Source of the DNA: JALEFZ01 sp038527485
Lineage (GTDB): Bacteria; Bacteroidota; Bacteroidia; J057
Assembly (NCBI GenBank): GCA_038527485.1
Contig: JBCBFT010000021.1
Coordinates: 1 to 64,000, forward strand
Direction of reading: 5' to 3'
Length of the DNA stretch: 64,000 bases
Positions 6,264-14,917 of this stretch are shown in pieces. Position 1 is the first letter of the stretch, and each line of letters begins with the position of its first letter. A program made the position numbers and the translations under genes. Below the pieces are notes generated by a model, which saw only the letters and a list, made by a program, of their open reading frames with translations, was not told the origin of the DNA and searched no databases.

Positions 6264-8342
6264 TTAATAATTCAGTAGCTCCTCGATCTTCGCAGCCACC
6301 TTGTCAGCATTGGGTAACATGGCGGATTCTAGTGTAGAATTGAGAGGAATCGCAGGCGTATTCTCCGCTCCCATTGTGTGCACAGGGGCATCCAGATATT
6401 GGAAGCAAGAAAAAGAAAGTCTTCCTGCCAGCGATTCCATGAAGGAGTTCGCCAATACCTCCTCTGTGAGGAAAAGGACCTTGTTGTGTTTTTTCGCGCC
6501 TGATTCGATGGCTTCCCAATCCAAGGGCTCTAGCGTACGCAGATCCAGCACTTCTACTTGGCCAGGGAACATTTTGCTGGCATGGGTCGCCCAGTGTACG
6601 CCCATACCATAAGTCACCACGAGACAGGATGCTCCATTTTCCACCATCTCTGGATCAGCTGCTTGATGGATGCGGGCTTTTCCCAAGGGAATGACGTAAT
6701 CATTGCTAGGTTCGATCGTTTTGGAAGCTTTGGAACCAGGGACTTTTCCCCAGTACAATCCTTTATGCTCAAAAATCACGACGGGATTAGGATCTAAGAA
6801 TGCGGCTCTCAACAGCCCTTTCATATCAGCAGCATTGGAAGGATAGACTACTTTGACGCCTTTGATGGTGAGAATGGCTGACTCGACTGAGGAAGAGTGA
6901 AAGGGACCTCCGCTGCCATAAGCTCCAATGGGTACACGGATTAGGGATTGTACAGGCCATTTTCCGTTGGAGAGATAGTAGCTGCGGCTGACTTCGGCGT
7001 ACAACTGATTGACGCCTGGCCAGATATAATCCGCAAACTGGATCTCCACGATAGGTTTACAGCCTACAGCTGACATGCCCACCGTACTGCCGATGATATA
7101 ACCCTCTTGAATGGGGGTATTGAACACGCGCTGATCACCATATCTTTTTGCTAGCAATGCCGCTTCACGGAACACGCCTCCTAGCTCTCCGCCGACATCT
7201 TGTCCATACAGCAGCGCTTCAGGATACTCCTGCAAGATTTGATTGACGGCATGAAGGGCTGCATCTACCATCACAACTTCCTCAGCTCCCTCAGGGGTTC
7301 TTTCTCCCTTTTCCTCTGTGACAGGCGTAGGATGATAGATATGATCAAAAAGGTCCTCTGGACTTGGATCTTCCATGGCCATGGCCTTCTCGAATTCTGT
7401 CTCTACATAGGTACGTGCCTGTCGCTCAATGTCCTCTAATGCTTTGTCCTCGATGTTGCGTTTCTTGAGGGCAGCCTGAAGCTTGAAGAAGGGATCATCA
7501 GGTTGATGTGCTTCTAGGTCGTTTCGGTACCACTCCTTGCGTACGCCCGATGTGTGGTGGTTCAGCAAAGGAACAGTCGCGTGTAAGAGGAAGGGTCTAC
7601 GCTCTTGGCGGATGGTATCCAGCACTTGCTGGAGGGTTTGATAGCACTCCTCGAAATTACTACCATCTATGCTCAATACCTCTATCCCTTTGAATCCTTT
7701 GGCAAACTCCGCTGCATTTTGGGCATACATTTCTCCCTTATGTGCCGAGATTCCCCATCCATTGTCCTGCACCAAATACAGAATAGGAAACTGATGGAGG
7801 GCAGCCATTTGCATAGCTTCTGACACCTCGCCTTCGGTCATGGCTCCATCTCCGATCGAGCAAACAGCTAATGGAGCAACATCGGATGTGGCGAGGTCCT
7901 GACTTTCCAGATATTGCATGCCTTGCGCAACGCCAGTAGTCGGGATAGCCTGCATCCCTGTAGAGGAAGATTGGTGTGTGATCTTGGGCATATGGTCCCT
8001 TCGTAAAGAAGGATGCGCATAGTAGGTCCGACCACCCGAGAAGGGATCGTCTCGCTTCGCCATCAACTGGAGCATGAGTTCGTGTGGCTTCATACCGATG
8101 CCCAAAAGGATCGCATCGTCGCGATAGTAGGGGGAGACAAAGTCTTGTGGCAGCAATTGCATGGCTAGGGCGAGCTGAATGGCTTCGTGCCCACGCGAAG
8201 TAGCATGCACATATTTGGAGGTGATGTCTTTTCGTTCTTCAAATAGCTCAGCCATCGCCTTGGCTGTAGACATGAGCTCATATGCGCGCTTAAGCGTATC
8301 TATGGATAGGGTAGTTGCAGAATCTTTGGTAGAAGTAGCCAT
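6264..8342 (-). CDS. 2-oxoacid dehydrogenase E1, fused alpha and beta subunits
   Basis: A 692-residue thiamine-diphosphate enzyme that decarboxylates a 2-oxoacid (branched-chain or pyruvate type) and passes the acyl group to a lipoyl E2. The alpha half (1 to about 340) carries the ThDP motif GDGAMTEGEVSEAMQMAA...QDN (GDG-N). The beta half begins near residue 350 (LLYGQDVGGELGGVF) and includes the transketolase pyrimidine-binding region (QFADYIWPGVNQLYAEVS) and the C-terminal domain (VVTYGMGVHWA, LDLRTLEPLDWE). Separate subunits are usual elsewhere; the single-chain fusion is common in Bacteroidota. No E2 or E3 gene is adjacent, so the substrate cannot be deduced from context. The ATG at 8342 gives a sensible Ser/Thr-rich N-terminus. 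Confidence 0.9.
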   Translation of the reverse strand: MATSTKDSATTLSIDTLKRAYELMSTAKAMAELFEERKDITSKYVHATSRGHEAIQLALAMQLLPQDFVSPYYRDDAILLGIGMKPHELMLQLMAKRDDPFSGGRTYYAHPSLRRDHMPKITHQSSSTGMQAIPTTGVAQGMQYLESQDLATSDVAPLAVCSIGDGAMTEGEVSEAMQMAALHQFPILYLVQDNGWGISAHKGEMYAQNAAEFAKGFKGIEVLSIDGSNFEECYQTLQQVLDTIRQERRPFLLHATVPLLNHHTSGVRKEWYRNDLEAHQPDDPFFKLQAALKKRNIEDKALEDIERQARTYVETEFEKAMAMEDPSPEDLFDHIYHPTPVTEEKGERTPEGAEEVVMVDAALHAVNQILQEYPEALLYGQDVGGELGGVFREAALLAKRYGDQRVFNTPIQEGYIIGSTVGMSAVGCKPIVEIQFADYIWPGVNQLYAEVSRSYYLSNGKWPVQSLIRVPIGAYGSGGPFHSSSVESAILTIKGVKVVYPSNAADMKGLLRAAFLDPNPVVIFEHKGLYWGKVPGSKASKTIEPSNDYVIPLGKARIHQAADPEMVENGASCLVVTYGMGVHWATHASKMFPGQVEVLDLRTLEPLDWEAIESGAKKHNKVLFLTEEVLANSFMESLAGRLSFSCFQYLDAPVHTMGAENTPAIPLNSTLESAMLPNADKVAAKIEELLNY

Positions 8343-8649
8343 AAGTAATAGTATATCCCAATTTTTGAGTTCCGAAAATTAAGAAAATCCTCGTACATCT
8401 AGATAGTCAACTGGCTAGATATAAAATGGGAAGGTGAGAAATAAGCAAAATTAGATGTATAACGCTTTCGGATATTAGATATAAGCATTTGATCGTGAAC
8501 TATTTATTGGAAAGGGCCTAGAAAGAAAGTAGCAAAACTTTCTGTTGAATCTCATGGGCCTTTCATTCATTTCTGTATTTTTGCAGCGAATCAATGACAG
8601 AGGGAGAAAAAACAATAAAACTTCCCTTGAGTCATCTATAAATCCAAGA
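8343..8649. other. Divergent intergenic region with promoter box
   Basis: The spacer between the divergent E1 and TPR genes. TATTTTTG at 8576-8583 matches the Bacteroidota -7 consensus TAnnTTTG and is placed to transcribe the TPR gene at 8650. No clear TTTG lies 19-20 bp upstream. Nothing else recognised. Confidence 0.45.
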
Positions 8650-9726
8650 ATGTCAGAAGAAAATACAGAATTGATTTCTATCCTGGTAGAGGAAGGATGG
8701 CGCACCCTAGAGGATGAGGCCTATGATGAGGCGCGCGAGATTGCGGAGCAGTTGCTCTCGTATGAAGCAGAAGAAGGATACGCCCTGATGGGACAGGTCC
8801 TATTGGCAGAAGAAGGTCCTGCTGCGGCTGTAGCCTACATGAAAGAAGGCATTGCCAATTATCCCGAATCCTGGCGCTTGCTGCTGGAGATGGGTAAAAT
8901 CTATGCGCAGACAGGAGAGATCGAGACCGCAATGCTGGTATTTGACGAAGCTGAAACAAAGGAATCTGCAGAAAAGCACTGGATTGACTTTTATCGTGCC
9001 TTGACTTATCTCAATCAGGAGATGCCAGATGTAGAGGAAGCTTTGAATATTTTCCAGGGGATCGATCATGAAGATCTCATCATCGAAGCATTTCGCCAGC
9101 AGATGATGATTTTGACGGCTATCCAGCGATACGATCTCGTCATGGAGCTAGCCAATGAAGACCTCAGCGTATTGCCCCTCCCGCAGACGCCAGAGGAAGA
9201 GGAAGCGTTCTCTCAGATTTTGACCTACATTGCACAAGCCTTTTGGTTTGACAAGGATGATGAGGAAGAAGCGCGTAAATACTTACGAGCAGCATTGGAT
9301 ATTGAGCGCACCAATATCGAAGCGTTGGATCTACTGCGTAGTCTGAATCCTGTTTACTCCGAAGAAAGTCAGTTTTATTCGCTGTTAGTAGAAGGAGAGT
9401 GGGTCAATCCCGCAGAAGAGGAAGGCGAAGAGGATGACGTTTTTGCTTTTGTGACAAACTACGCCATCGTTGCAGATAGTGCAGAAGAAGCGATGACCAT
9501 CGTCAAAGATTTTGAGCGCGAAGAGGTACGACGCGATTCCTTGCAGGTGCTAGATGTAGAGGTGGAACCCAATGATGAGGAAGATCCCAAGGGTATCTAC
9601 TTCGTGACACCCTTTGTCTTTGAAGGAGAAGAAGAAGCACTCATGGACATGATGAACCTGATGATCGAAGAAGGAGAAGGCATGGAAGGAGCGGATAATG
9701 ACAATGCAACAGGAGATGAATTCTAG
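8650..9726 (+). CDS. Acidic tetratricopeptide-repeat protein
   Basis: A 358-residue, strongly acidic cytoplasmic protein. Residues about 1-240 are a run of helical pairs with TPR spacing (WRTLEDEAYDEAREIAEQLL; PESWRLLLEMGKIYAQTGEI). The last 110 residues form a separate alpha/beta domain with paired repeats (two DSAEEAMTIVKDFE- and EEEALMDMMNLM-like units), resembling a regulator-of-RNase-E-like fold only loosely. It probably acts as a protein-interaction adaptor. The ATG at 8650 is chosen over 8545, since the extra 35 residues overlap the putative promoter box and are unlike the acidic body. Divergent from the E1 gene; pgk follows after 147 bp, probably from its own promoter. Confidence 0.7.
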   Translation: MSEENTELISILVEEGWRTLEDEAYDEAREIAEQLLSYEAEEGYALMGQVLLAEEGPAAAVAYMKEGIANYPESWRLLLEMGKIYAQTGEIETAMLVFDEAETKESAEKHWIDFYRALTYLNQEMPDVEEALNIFQGIDHEDLIIEAFRQQMMILTAIQRYDLVMELANEDLSVLPLPQTPEEEEAFSQILTYIAQAFWFDKDDEEEARKYLRAALDIERTNIEALDLLRSLNPVYSEESQFYSLLVEGEWVNPAEEEGEEDDVFAFVTNYAIVADSAEEAMTIVKDFEREEVRRDSLQVLDVEVEPNDEEDPKGIYFVTPFVFEGEEEALMDMMNLMIEEGEGMEGADNDNATGDEF

Positions 9727-9774
9727 GAATAATCTGGCAGATATCTGATGGGCTGCAAAAACCGAAAAGCTATT

Positions 9775-9782
9775 TATTTTTG
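9775..9782 (+). promoter_or_regulatory. Candidate -7 box (TATTTTTG) for pgk
   Basis: Exact match to TAnnTTTG, about 92 bp before the pgk ATG. The expected -33 element is weak (CTGC at 9753-9756). Confidence 0.4.
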
Positions 9783-9873
9783 AACATATGGGGGGAAGGA
9801 CTATTTTGCCACAGGAAGGCAAAGAGTCTTTCCCTTTTCTTTTGGGTTATACACACATTGATTTTACACACAA

Positions 9874-11055
9874 ATGAAATACATCACCGAAGCAGCTGTT
9901 GCGGATCGTCGCGCCTTGATCCGCGTGGATTTTAATGCGCCTTTGAACGATCAGTTTGAGGTGACAGACGATCGCCGCATCCGTGAGTCTGTGCCTACCA
10001 TTCAGCATATCCTCTCCAATGGAGGTTCGTGCGTCCTGATGTCGCATCTTGGTCGCCCCAAAGGAGTAGATGAAAAATTCAGCTTGAAGCATGTGATTTC
10101 TACGCTGAAAAAGTACATCGACGCTCCGATCCACTTTGCGGACGATTGTGTAAGTGAAGCAGCCGTAGAGATGAGCGCCAATCTCAAGCCTGGCGAGGTG
10201 CTGATACTGGAGAATCTCCGTTTTTATGGAGAGGAGAAAAAGGGAAATGAGCACTTTGCGCAGCGATTGTCTCAGCATGGAGATTATTGGGTCAATGATG
10301 CCTTCGGTACCGCGCACCGCGCGCATGCTTCTACAGCAGTGATTGCCCAGTTTTTCGAAGAAAAGTATTGTGGACGCTTGCTGAAGAAAGAGATCGACTA
10401 CGCAGAAAAGGTTCTAAACGATGCAGAAAAGCCTGTCTGTGCCATCATGGGAGGCGCCAAGGTCTCTGACAAAATGATGATCATCGAGAATCTGCTCAAT
10501 CGCGTGGATTATCTCTTGATTGGGGGGGGGATGGCCTATACTTTCCTTCGTGCCAAGGGGTACAAAATCGGTAAGTCGCTTTTTGAGGCGGACAAAGTAT
10601 CGCTTGCAGCGGGGCTGATCAAAAAAGCCAACCAGAAAGGGGTGAAATTGCTGACCCCAGTAGATAGTGTGGCTTCCAGCGAGTTTGGCGAAGGAGGCAC
10701 GATCAAAGTGCTGCGCAACGAAGAGTTCGAAGACGACCTGATGGGGCTGGACATTGGTCCACAGACTTTCCAGTACTACTTTGACTGCATCGTAGGATCG
10801 AAGACCATTTTGTGGAACGGTCCTATGGGGGTATTTGAGATGGATTCTTTCTCCAAAGGGACATTTGCGGTGGGCGAAGCCATCGTACACGCGACCAAGG
10901 AAGGTGCTTTTTCGCTTATCGGTGGGGGAGACTCCGCAGCGGCCATCGCCAAAGCAGGTTTGGAGGATCAGGTTTCTTACATTTCTACAGGCGGAGGCGC
11001 GATGCTCGAGTATCTGGAAGGCAAGACCTTGCCAGGGATTGCGGCTTTGGGATAA
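9874..11055 (+). CDS. pgk: Phosphoglycerate kinase
   Basis: A 393-residue cytosolic glycolytic enzyme: 1,3-bisphosphoglycerate + ADP to 3-phosphoglycerate + ATP. The full two-domain family is present. The N-terminal substrate domain has RVDFNAPL (about 17-24), SHLGRPKG (about 58-65) and LENLRFY; the hinge and nucleotide-binding region has AIMGGAKVSDK and WNGPMGVFE, and the C-terminal glycine-rich loop is LIGGGDSAAA. Length is normal. It is followed within 35 bp by an intrinsic terminator, so it is probably monocistronic. The window's other glycolytic gene (phosphofructokinase, 61376) is far away, so there is no glycolytic operon here. Confidence 0.98.
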   Translation: MKYITEAAVADRRALIRVDFNAPLNDQFEVTDDRRIRESVPTIQHILSNGGSCVLMSHLGRPKGVDEKFSLKHVISTLKKYIDAPIHFADDCVSEAAVEMSANLKPGEVLILENLRFYGEEKKGNEHFAQRLSQHGDYWVNDAFGTAHRAHASTAVIAQFFEEKYCGRLLKKEIDYAEKVLNDAEKPVCAIMGGAKVSDKMMIIENLLNRVDYLLIGGGMAYTFLRAKGYKIGKSLFEADKVSLAAGLIKKANQKGVKLLTPVDSVASSEFGEGGTIKVLRNEEFEDDLMGLDIGPQTFQYYFDCIVGSKTILWNGPMGVFEMDSFSKGTFAVGEAIVHATKEGAFSLIGGGDSAAAIAKAGLEDQVSYISTGGGAMLEYLEGKTLPGIAALG

Positions 11056-11088
11056 GGAATGATACCAAATTAATTCACGAGATACAGG

Positions 11089-11118
11089 AGGACTCCTTTA
11101 GTCAGGAGTCCTTATTCT
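11089..11118 (+). terminator. Intrinsic terminator after pgk
   Basis: A 9-bp perfect stem (AGGACTCCT / AGGAGTCCT, 11089-11097 and 11104-11112) with a 6-nt loop, followed by TATTCTTTTA. Confidence 0.75.
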
Positions 11119-11212
11119 TTTATCTATTTTGTATCTGAAGTATCCTAAGGATTGTATATCGAAGACAAATTATGGATATTTCGAATACATAAAATGGTCA
11201 GAATCCACGCTT

Positions 11213-12178
11213 ATGGTCACCAAGGAAAAACTATTGGCACTCATAGAAGAAGATGCGCTGGAGGATGTGATGGATGTCTTAGGAGAATGGGAAAACTTAA
11301 GCAAAAGTAATAGAGAGAAACTTTCCATTCTAAAAGGTCGTCTCGCTAAGGATAATAACACACGATTTGAAGGGACACATACATCCGATACAGAACGGAA
11401 TGCGATTCGGAAGGAATTGCTAAGGTTTGTCAATGACTTATTTAAAGAGCCTGCAAAACCGCTTGAAGCCTTATCAGAGAAAGCAACCATCTCCACGTTG
11501 GAACGCGTATTTTATTGGGCGGCGATCATAGGTCTGATAGGCTTTGGATACTATTTGTGGACGGAAATTAAAGAGAATAAAAAGAAGATTGATTCAATAG
11601 AGAATGGTAAAATCCAACTTTCCACTGACTATAGATTACAGTACCCAGATACTGTTACCCTCATACGTAATGGGAGATCCCCACTATTTGAGGGGAAAGT
11701 TCAAACCATTTTAGGACCTGATATCGACATGATCTTAGAAAGAGCAAGTGAACCCTATGGTAGAATGGTCCTACTGAAATGGAATTCGCTCAATAGAAGT
11801 AAGATTGATATAAGACAGCGTGCAAAAGATATCTCGGACCTCATCTCTCAGGTGAAACCTCCTGTTACGATGATGGAAGATAGAGAGTTGGATACTTCAT
11901 TTACAGTTGGAGGTCAGGTACTGCCACAATCAATGCCTGTATTTATGGAGGATCATGAAGTGCTCGTAGGGACATTAGATCAATGCTACGCATTCATAAA
12001 AGAGTCAGAAAAAGCCTCTATCTATAAGGTCTGGAGTTTAAAAGTTCGCGAAATAGATTGGGTAAGGGATTCTACAAAAGAAGGGCGCGTTGCCGTTTCT
12101 GTAGATCTGGATTGGACAAAAGTGACAGATTCGGCTGATTATATATTCTTAGATTCGATGGCATTCTCTAATTTATGA
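11213..12178 (+). CDS. Membrane protein with N-terminal effector-associated-like domain
   Basis: A 321-residue protein. Residues 1-75 are a small helical bundle (LLALIEEDALEDVMDVLGEW; a short linker and KLSILKGRLAKDN; then ERNAIRKELLRFVNDLF) whose spacing resembles effector-associated domain 11-type adaptors of bacterial conflict systems. A single membrane helix follows (about 96-115, VFYWAAIIGLIGFGYYLW) and then a Lys-rich juxtamembrane stretch and a roughly 200-residue beta-rich C-terminal part of unknown fold, probably periplasmic. The ATG at 11213 is chosen because upstream codons lie in the leader and lack domain character. Single gene between two terminators. The adaptor call is by pattern only; it could be another helical domain. 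Confidence 0.55.
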   Translation: MVTKEKLLALIEEDALEDVMDVLGEWENLSKSNREKLSILKGRLAKDNNTRFEGTHTSDTERNAIRKELLRFVNDLFKEPAKPLEALSEKATISTLERVFYWAAIIGLIGFGYYLWTEIKENKKKIDSIENGKIQLSTDYRLQYPDTVTLIRNGRSPLFEGKVQTILGPDIDMILERASEPYGRMVLLKWNSLNRSKIDIRQRAKDISDLISQVKPPVTMMEDRELDTSFTVGGQVLPQSMPVFMEDHEVLVGTLDQCYAFIKESEKASIYKVWSLKVREIDWVRDSTKEGRVAVSVDLDWTKVTDSADYIFLDSMAFSNL

Positions 12179-12309
12179 TGGGAATTGACTGAAACGATCT
12201 GAGGCACGCGCCTGCTTCCTGCAAATGGTTTAAGTTGAAACCTTTGGAGCACCAACGGGACGTTGACGCTGGCTACTATACTACAACAACCACTATTTGG
12301 TTAAAGAAA

Positions 12310-12343
12310 ATAGGGCCTGAACGATGCTACACTCAGGCCCTAT
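12310..12343. terminator. Bidirectional terminator between convergent genes
   Basis: An 11-bp perfect stem ATAGGGCCTGA / TCAGGCCCTAT with a 12-nt loop lies between the plus-strand gene ending at 12178 and the minus-strand SDR ending at 12375. The minus-side tail (TTTTCTTTA) is T-rich; the plus-side tail is weaker. Confidence 0.7.
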
Positions 12344-12374
12344 CTTCATTTACATATTCCTTACAAAATCTGCA

Positions 12375-13124
12375 TCACGTCTGTGCAAACCCGCCATCCA
12401 CTGGGATCTCCGCCCCTGTGATGTAGCTGCTATCTGCACTCGCCAAGAACAATGCGACAGAGGCAACTTCTTCCCCTTTCCCAAATCGGCCCAGTGTCAC
12501 CATAGAGGGAAAGCTCCCCGCCATCTGGTTGATGTCTTCTTGAGGGACGTTGTGCTTGCCATAGATTGGCGTGTCGATGGGACCTGGGGCAATCGCATTG
12601 ACACGGATATTGCGGCTGCCGTACTCTGCGGCTAGTGTGCGCGTGATCGAACGAAGCGCTGCCTTGCTGGATGCGTAAGCTGTCATCGCAGGGAATCCCT
12701 TGATATTGATGACGGAGGTGTTGAAGATGATACTCGCCCCCTCGTTCAAGTAAGGATTGGCTTCACGCACAGTGAATAAAGGCCCTTTGACATTGACTCG
12801 GTGTACTTCGTCGTAGATATCCTCCGTGAGTTGATCAATGGCTTCCATGCGGAAGATGCCTGCGTTGAGGAACAAGACGTCTATTTTCCCAAATGTATCT
12901 ACCGTTTGTTGGATCAGTTTCTTGCTATCGACAATACTCGACGCCTCTGCCACATACAAAAGATATTCTCCTTCCAATTCCGATTCGATCGCCTTGAGTT
13001 TTTCCTCGCTTCTTCCTGTCAAAACTACTTTGGCTCCCTCTGCTAGGAATAGTTTGGCTGTGTCTAATCCCATACCACTGGTAGCGCCTGTGACTACAGC
13101 TACTTTATTGTTTAACTTTTTCAT
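12375..13124 (-). CDS. Short-chain dehydrogenase/reductase
   Basis: A 249-residue classical SDR, an NAD(P)H-dependent oxidoreductase. Rossmann motif TGATSGMG (about 13-20), the NAG motif (LNAGIF), the catalytic Ser in FNTSVI and YxxxK (YASSK) are all in place, as is the PG motif AIAPGPIDTP. The Gly-Arg pair after beta-2 (TGRSEEK) suggests NADPH preference. Substrate is unknown. It is divergent from the TetR-family gene at 13330 across a 205-bp spacer with ATTCT/AGAAT palindromes, which suggests that TetR protein controls it in response to a small, possibly electrophilic or toxic, compound. Confidence 0.92.
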   Translation of the reverse strand: MKKLNNKVAVVTGATSGMGLDTAKLFLAEGAKVVLTGRSEEKLKAIESELEGEYLLYVAEASSIVDSKKLIQQTVDTFGKIDVLFLNAGIFRMEAIDQLTEDIYDEVHRVNVKGPLFTVREANPYLNEGASIIFNTSVINIKGFPAMTAYASSKAALRSITRTLAAEYGSRNIRVNAIAPGPIDTPIYGKHNVPQEDINQMAGSFPSMVTLGRFGKGEEVASVALFLASADSSYITGAEIPVDGGFAQT

Positions 13125-13146
13125 CTGATTAGAATAATTATATTTT

Positions 13147-13186
13147 AGAATGAGTATTCTTTAACTGGATACGCTATTCTGGAATA
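13147..13186. promoter_or_regulatory. Candidate TetR operators
   Basis: Two palindromes from the same half-site: AGAATGAGTATTCT (13147-13160) and TATTCTGGAATA (13175-13186). They sit in the spacer between the SDR and tetR-type genes, close to the SDR start; location and symmetry fit autoregulatory TetR binding. Confidence 0.4.
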
Positions 13187-13329
13187 ATCGTTCCTTTATT
13201 TTTGATAAAAATGAAGAAGAATAGTATATCTATTTGATTATCAAGAGAAAAATGAGTGAAGTATTTTAGGTAAAAGTTCTGTAAAACCCTGATTTTGGTA
13301 TCTTCGTACATAAAAGAAAAGGAGAAGTT

Positions 13330-13911
13330 ATGGCTAGACCCCGTGCATTTGATATGGAGACTGTACTGAACAGAGCAACGGAAATGTTCTGGACACGGGG
13401 ATATCATGCCACCTCGATGGATGAACTTCTGAAGCATATGAAACTCAGTAGGGCCAGTTTTTACACCAATTTTACCAACAAAGAGACCCTCTATCAGATG
13501 GTTTTAGAACGCTACAGAAACACGCAGTCTGGAGTGATCGAACGCGTGATCTCCCTAGGACTTTCTCCGTTGGAGACCATCAAAAGAATCCTGACCGTGG
13601 GGCTTCAGGCAGATGCGGAAGGGGCTACCAACAGAGGTTGCTTCATGGTCAACAGTACATCAGAAATGGAGACCCTCAATGAAGACGTAAAAGAAATCAT
13701 CCGGTGCAATCAGAGAGACATGGAGGGATTGTTTGAACAACTGATTCGTAAGGCACAGGAAAAGGGAGAAATCAATCCATCGAAAAATGCAGCAGTCCTT
13801 GCAGCTTATATCTTCTCCTATTTTCAAGGGGTCAAGCTCTCTTCTATGACCCATGAAAATGTAGAAGTACTGCAAGCAACATTAGATGTGATGATGGGTG
13901 CTTTGGTGTAG
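13330..13911 (+). CDS. TetR/AcrR-family transcriptional regulator
   Basis: A 193-residue repressor. The N-terminal helix-turn-helix covers about residues 8-55 (ATEMFWTRGYHATSMDELLK ... LSRASFYTNFTNKETLY), followed by an all-helical ligand-binding domain with the GCFMVNS motif seen in the AcrR-like subgroup that responds to small organic molecules. AGGAG lies 6 nt before the ATG, an unusually good Shine-Dalgarno for this window. It is divergently oriented to the SDR gene, its likely target. The protein at 59594 is a second regulator of the same general type (GCLVNN motif). Confidence 0.9.
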   Translation: MARPRAFDMETVLNRATEMFWTRGYHATSMDELLKHMKLSRASFYTNFTNKETLYQMVLERYRNTQSGVIERVISLGLSPLETIKRILTVGLQADAEGATNRGCFMVNSTSEMETLNEDVKEIIRCNQRDMEGLFEQLIRKAQEKGEINPSKNAAVLAAYIFSYFQGVKLSSMTHENVEVLQATLDVMMGALV

Positions 13912-13954
13912 GCAGAGGATTACGCTCTGCGGCTATACCTCTTGGATTGTATCC

Positions 13955-14656
13955 CTATCCATGAATGCCTGGAATTTCTGTAGGTTGGTGAACCTGAAGA
14001 TAGCCTTTCAGACACTGCTTGTTGATGCGCTGCAACTCTTCAAAGTCGGGAATATGAACGTGTAAGGGAATTTTGATGAGTCTACGATCCTTTTTTTCAA
14101 ATGGGGGAGGAACCTTGGATTGAAATAATAAGCCCCAGAGTTGAGGCGTACAACTGTAAAGGATACGTTCTGGTTCATACATTTCCTCCCAATCTGTCAT
14201 TCGCTCGTTTACTTCTTCAAAAAATCGGATCGTATTGGCCAGCCTGATACGCGAACCCGCTTTCGATTTCCCCCTTGTATTCAAATAGGAAATTTGGGCT
14301 TTTCCCTGCCCGTGGCGCTTCATGTACTTTTTAAAGGCCTTGTGTTGATAGGGTTCTCCATCCTCAAAATAGCCCAGCGCAGCAGCTCCCATTTGCATCA
14401 GCATCATCGTGTAAGGCGGCACATCTTCCTCTAGCCGGTCGATGTAGTCCCCTAACTCTTCCTCTTCTAGGATGGCAGGCATAGGAAGGGGGAGTCGAAA
14501 TTCAAATATCGACGCTCCTTTCTCATCCATAGAGATAATGGCATGTTTTTTCTGCGAAAGCGATAACCTTCCTTCGGGCAGCTCAGTTTGCCACATGTCG
14601 AGAAGTTCGACACAGGCAGCGTAATCCAGACTAAGGTTAAGCGAATGATTTTTCAT
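13955..14656 (-). CDS. VLRF1-like (Vms1/ANKZF1 release-factor fold) protein
   Basis: A 233-residue protein. The central part (about residues 95-155) matches the eRF1-related VLRF1 module of Vms1/ANKZF1: HKAFKKYMKRHGQGKAQ with the conserved Gln corresponding to the peptidyl-tRNA-hydrolysing GGQ-like loop, then the RGKSKAGSRIRLANTIRFFE segment equivalent to the SAGAxxRRYNE stretch. Eukaryotic Vms1 releases stalled nascent chains from 60S subunits; bacterial members are thought to act in ribosome rescue. The first 90 residues would be the partner beta domain (MMLMQMGAAALGYFEDGE). The ATG at 14656 removes a hydrophobic false extension. It is convergent with the TetR gene and stands alone. Confidence 0.6.
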   Translation of the reverse strand: MKNHSLNLSLDYAACVELLDMWQTELPEGRLSLSQKKHAIISMDEKGASIFEFRLPLPMPAILEEEELGDYIDRLEEDVPPYTMMLMQMGAAALGYFEDGEPYQHKAFKKYMKRHGQGKAQISYLNTRGKSKAGSRIRLANTIRFFEEVNERMTDWEEMYEPERILYSCTPQLWGLLFQSKVPPPFEKKDRRLIKIPLHVHIPDFEELQRINKQCLKGYLQVHQPTEIPGIHG

Positions 14657-14917
14657 GATGCCGAATAAAGGTAGAAGGAAAAAAAGACGAATGCGTTGCA
14701 AAGAGATGATAAGATATGTGAATTACGCAACTTTCGCCTAGATGGTTAATGTATTGATAATCAGCAAGTCTTTTTTTAGTTATTAAGAATTAGCTATGTT
14801 TGCCATCTTTTTCATCGATCCTCGGGTAACTTTTGTTGTATATGTAGTTAGGGAGTCGATCTCCTCTTAACAATCCATTACTTCTAGACACACTATTACT
14901 ATTTGATATTCCATCTG

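Noticed and set aside
10414..10890. 158-codon minus-strand frame
   Set aside because: Antisense to pgk, shadow of a conserved gene.
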